From the NCBI GenBank assembly GCA_965237765.1, contig OZ250157.1, forward strand, positions 496,001 through 560,000: 64,000 nucleotides of DNA, read 5' to 3'. Source of the stretch: WTGJ01 sp965237765 (GTDB lineage: Bacteria > Chloroflexota > Anaerolineae > Aggregatilineales > Phototrophicaceae). How positions within the stretch are numbered: position 1 is the first letter of the stretch; each line of letters opens with the position of its first letter. Below, piece after piece: positions 61,232 through 64,000 of the stretch. A program made the position numbers and the translations under genes. The notes below the pieces were generated by a model. That model worked only from the letters and a program-made list of their open reading frames with translations, did not search any database and was not told the DNA's origin.

Positions 61232-61262
61232 CGACCGCGGCGCGAAAGCCCCGCCTGGCCCG

Positions 61263-62696
61263 TCAACCATGCGCCAACGTCGGTAGGTCTTGCGGGAAAA
61301 TCTTGCCCGGGTTGAGGATGCCACGCGGGTCGAGCGTCTGCTTGATGGCGCGCATCACGCCCAGGGCCTCGCCGTGCTCGCGCTCCATCCAGTGCGCCTT
61401 GCCCATCCCGACGCCATGTTCGCCCGTCGCGGTGCCGCCCAGCGCCAACGCTTCGGCGATGATTTCGTCATTTAGCGTCATGGCTTGGCGATAAGCGTCC
61501 GCATCGCCTTCCGGAAAGGGCAACTCGACGTGAATGTTGCCATCGCCAGCGTGGCCCAGAAAGTAGCCCTCCGCCCCTCGGGCAGCGATCCGTTCCCGCG
61601 CCGCGCGGATGATTTGCGGGTAAGCGCTGATGGGCACCGCGACATCCATGATCAGGAAGTTCATGCCTGGGTGGTTGCGCACCATGATTTCGTAAGAATG
61701 GTGACGCGCGTGCCAAAGCTTGCGCCGCTCGGTTGGGTCGGCGGTGGCGCGGAAGCCTGTCGCGCCCAGCTCGCTGCAGATTTCCTCCAGCAATTCCAGG
61801 CCGACGCGCAAGGAGGTCTCGTTGGCATTGTGGAATTCCATGAAGAGCGTCGGCTTTTCCTCGAGCGCCATGCCATCGCTACGGTTGATCATCTCCACGT
61901 GGTGCGCGTCCATGAATTCCAGGGCCGCCGGGTCCAAACCGCTACCGCGAATGGCGACGACCGCCTCGATGGCCATCTCCACATCGGGGAAATGGGCCAG
62001 CGCCGAGCTCACAGCGACGGGCAAAGGCGTGAGTTTGAGCGTCGCCTCCGTGACGATGCCCAGCGTGCCTTCGCTGCCGATGATGAGGTGCAGCAAATCA
62101 TAGCCGCAGGATTGCTTGATGGAACGCGAACCGACATGAATCAGCGAACCATCGGCCAGCGCCACCTGCATGCGCAGCACGTTATCTTTGGTCGCGCCAT
62201 ATTTCACCGTGCGGATGCCGGCGGCGTTGTTGGCGATCATGCCGCCGATCGAAGCGTTGGCGCCCGGGTCAGGTGGGAAGAACAGGCCCTCGCGGGCCAG
62301 CCGTTCGTTCAAATCCTTGTAACCGATGCCCGGCTGGCAGGTAACCTGGAAGTCGTCGGCATACACAGAGAGGATGCGGTCCATGCGCGCCAGCGACAGC
62401 GAAACGCCGCCGTACACCGGAATGGCGTTGCCCTCGAGGCCGCTGCCAGCGCCCCAGGCCGTGACGGGCACCCGCGCCTCGTAGCACGTTCGCAGCACGC
62501 TCGCCACATGCTCGGCCGTCTGCGGCCAAAGCACCAACTCGGCAAGCTGCGCGTCGTAATGCCCGGCGTCGCGCGCGTGCTGCTGCAAATCGCCCGCGCT
62601 GTCGCTCAAAGCGCCCTCGCCAACGATGGCCGCCAGGTCGGCGCGGATATCGGGCGTTATCGGCTGAAAATTTCCGCGATTGTTCTCGCCACGCAT
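61263..62696 (-). CDS. FAD-binding oxidase, GlcD/D-lactate dehydrogenase type
   Basis: 477 residues. N-terminal FAD-binding PCMH fold: VTAWGAGSGLEGNAIP, PPDPGANASIGGMIANNAAG, TKDNVLRMQVALADG and CGYDLLHLIIGSEGTLGIVTEATL; C-terminal part with GHAGDGNIHVELPF and GTATGEHGVGMGK ends with LDPRGILNPGKIFP. It oxidises 2-hydroxy acids such as glycolate or D-lactate. GAGGAGG 5 bases before ATG 62696 fixes the start. Partners GlcE/GlcF are not near, so a single-subunit enzyme is likely. Confidence 0.92.
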   Translation of the reverse strand: MRGENNRGNFQPITPDIRADLAAIVGEGALSDSAGDLQQHARDAGHYDAQLAELVLWPQTAEHVASVLRTCYEARVPVTAWGAGSGLEGNAIPVYGGVSLSLARMDRILSVYADDFQVTCQPGIGYKDLNERLAREGLFFPPDPGANASIGGMIANNAAGIRTVKYGATKDNVLRMQVALADGSLIHVGSRSIKQSCGYDLLHLIIGSEGTLGIVTEATLKLTPLPVAVSSALAHFPDVEMAIEAVVAIRGSGLDPAALEFMDAHHVEMINRSDGMALEEKPTLFMEFHNANETSLRVGLELLEEICSELGATGFRATADPTERRKLWHARHHSYEIMVRNHPGMNFLIMDVAVPISAYPQIIRAARERIAARGAEGYFLGHAGDGNIHVELPFPEGDADAYRQAMTLNDEIIAEALALGGTATGEHGVGMGKAHWMEREHGEALGVMRAIKQTLDPRGILNPGKIFPQDLPTLAHG

Positions 62697-62821
62697 GGCT
62701 GCCTCCTCACCTGACGCGATTATGCCGCTATGCGTACCAAGTCGCAAGCGTTGGCCCGCAAACCGCGGCCGCGCTTATGCTAAAATCGCGTCCGTGCTTC
62801 GGTCGAAAAGGACCCATATTG

Positions 62822-63028
62822 ATGCGATTTCCGCCGCTCCTGGCGCATGGCGCACTCGGAAACTGGGACGAATTGATCTTCCTGGGCGTGGCGATCACTT
62901 TCGTGATTTTGATGGCCGCGAGTTGGCTGCGCGCTCGCGCGCGGCAGACGGTCGATCCACCGCAACGCGACGGCGAAAGGACCGCGCCAGCCGAGCGATC
63001 GCCCCGCGGTAGCGTTGAATTGGAATAG
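62822..63028 (+). CDS. Small single-pass membrane protein
   Basis: 68 residues: a short N terminus (MRFPPLLAHGALGNWDE), one helix (LIFLGVAITFVILMAASWL, about 18-36) and a charged, Pro/Arg-rich cytosolic tail. AAGGAC lies 6-11 bases upstream of ATG 62822. The TAG stop lies within the start of the CopC-CopD gene (14-base overlap), so it is likely a translational partner of that copper protein. No known family recognised. Confidence 0.6.
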   Translation: MRFPPLLAHGALGNWDELIFLGVAITFVILMAASWLRARARQTVDPPQRDGERTAPAERSPRGSVELE

Positions 63029-64000
63029 GGCCGCGCGCCGCGCCCTGCCCGCGCTGCTAGCCCTGATATTCAGCGCTGCAGCTGCCCTACAGCCCGTACA
63101 GTCACACGGATACCTCGTACGCGCCATCCCCGCCGACCGCGCCGTCCTCAACCGCGCGCCCGCCCGCCTACAATACTGGTTCAGCGAGCCGCTGGAAGCG
63201 CGCTTCTCCGTCATCCGTCTGCGAAATGCGGCCGGCGAATTGTTGGCGGAAGGCAGCGTATCCGAAAACGACAACAGCCTGCTCAACCTGCGCGTGCCGG
63301 CCGCGCTGCCTGATGGCGCATACGTGGTCGAATTGCGGCCGGCCTTCGCCAGCGATGGTCATGTCGTCGCCGAAAGCCGCGTCTTCACCGTCGGCTCAGC
63401 GAGCGAGCAGCTGGCCGGCGCCAGCGCGCCCGCTACTGTCATCCCGCTCGAGGCGATCTGGCGCGCGCTGACGCTGCTGGGCACGTTGACCTTATTCGGC
63501 GCGAGCAGCCTGTATGGCGCTGTGCTCTTGCCCGCCTGGGGCAATCCGCGCCACCGTGCTGGTTACCTACCGCCACGCGTGATGCGCCGCCTGTACGCGA
63601 TCGCCGCCGTCGCGCTCTTCCTGGCCATCGGCGGCAACCTGCTCGCGCTCCTGCAGCAGACGATGGCCTTCTTCCAGGCGGATGCGGCGAACGTCCTTCA
63701 GGAAGGGCTCTGGCGCTTCGTGCGCATCGGCACGCGCTTTGGCGATATCTGGAATCCGCGCCTGCTGCTCCTGTTAGGCGGCGCTTCATTGCTGCTGGCG
63801 AGCTGGCATTATGGCCGCGCGGGGCGGCCGCAGCCACAGGTGGTCTACCCGAGCTGGCTGGCAACGAGCTGGTTGCTGGCGCTAATCCTGGGCACGCACA
63901 GCGCCCTGAGCCACGCGGCCGGCGCGCTGTTCTGGGCCTGGCCGGCCCTGCTGGTGGATTGGCTGCACTTCCTCGCAGTCGCCTATTGGGTCGGCGGGCT
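63015..64000 (+). CDS. CopC-CopD fusion copper resistance protein, N-terminal part (cut by window edge)
   Basis: Starts at TTG 63015 (no ATG fits) with a signal peptide of about 32 residues, then SHGYLVRAIPADRAVLNRAP, the N-terminal His and fold of CopC, a beta domain ending ESRVFTVG (about 33-125), and from about 140 the helices of the CopD domain (ATVIPLEAIWRALTLLGTL, LLLLLGGASLLLAS, HSALSHAAGA, DWLHFLAVAYWVGG). CopC binds copper outside; CopD carries it through the membrane. The frame was easy to miss because of the TTG start. It continues past 64000. Confidence 0.85.
   Translation, partial: MNWNRAARRALPALLALIFSAAAALQPVQSHGYLVRAIPADRAVLNRAPARLQYWFSEPLEARFSVIRLRNAAGELLAEGSVSENDNSLLNLRVPAALPDGAYVVELRPAFASDGHVVAESRVFTVGSASEQLAGASAPATVIPLEAIWRALTLLGTLTLFGASSLYGAVLLPAWGNPRHRAGYLPPRVMRRLYAIAAVALFLAIGGNLLALLQQTMAFFQADAANVLQEGLWRFVRIGTRFGDIWNPRLLLLLGGASLLLASWHYGRAGRPQPQVVYPSWLATSWLLALILGTHSALSHAAGALFWAWPALLVDWLHFLAVAYWVGG

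Noticed and set aside
1..64000. tRNA/rRNA genes, CRISPR arrays, insertion sequences, prophage or integrase genes
   Set aside because: No regularly spaced repeats, no transposase or integrase frames, and no gap large enough with tRNA-like cloverleaf that I could recognise.

Overview
The window is a gene-dense, GC-rich bacterial chromosome segment with no rRNA, tRNA, phage, IS element or CRISPR array that I can see. Several features recall Chloroflexota, perhaps an Anaerolineae-like member: two clan-A glycoside hydrolases carrying LysM or SH3-like domains, secreted proteins with SH3/CARDB and PPC domains, many family 1/5-type ABC importers, and the paired YcgR/TIGR03943-type permease. This assignment is inference from gene content only; a marker-gene tree would decide it. 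Many operons use ATGA or 1-base stop/start overlaps, and three convergent pairs share a TTAA stop-stop overlap.

Layout. 1-645: end of an ammonium transporter and its PII protein, whose T-loop is divergent. 689-7227: a catabolic island with two divergent arms. The minus arm encodes a creatininase, a creatininase paralogue that lost its metal ligands, an amidohydrolase and a DUF3830 protein. The plus arm encodes a dihydrodipicolinate-synthase-like lyase and a sugar-acid dehydratase-like enolase, followed by a minus-strand 2-hydroxyacid dehydrogenase. 7388-18518: alpha/beta hydrolase, LysM glycoside hydrolase, glutamine synthetase, enoyl-CoA hydratase with a small partner, a terpenoid-cyclase-like toroid protein, an M23-like/SH3/glycoside hydrolase fusion, FtsH and an ECF sigma factor. 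18527-28266: RecD2, a peptide ABC importer whose DppC-type permease has two large extra domains, and an ABC-2 exporter. 28362-34607: serine hydrolase, a Cys/His-rich small protein, thioredoxin reductase, an F420-type oxidoreductase, a tandem double TlpA protein and an M20 peptidase.

34709-42164: clpB with a striking 13-bp inverted repeat that covers its ribosome binding site and start codon, then a sugar ABC importer followed by a sulfatase that carries a frameshift. 42176-52845: a metal-type permease operon, a novel repeat-containing membrane protein, an extracellular nuclease, a pectinacetylesterase/Notum-type hydrolase, an amino-acid ABC importer without ATPase, and an SH3/CARDB lipoprotein. 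52893-64000: a trypsin-like protease plus a small stand-alone copy of its N-terminal domain, an S41 peptidase, a C39-like/TPR membrane protein, MurJ, an MBL hydrolase, PdxT, a GlcD-like oxidase, and the start of a CopC-CopD copper protein.

Functionally the segment mixes nitrogen assimilation (Amt, PII, GlnA), import and breakdown of peptides, amino acids and (sulfated) sugars, protein quality control (FtsH, ClpB, RecD2 for DNA), thiol redox chemistry (TrxB, TlpA) and cell-envelope building. No stretch longer than about 300 bases lacks a gene.
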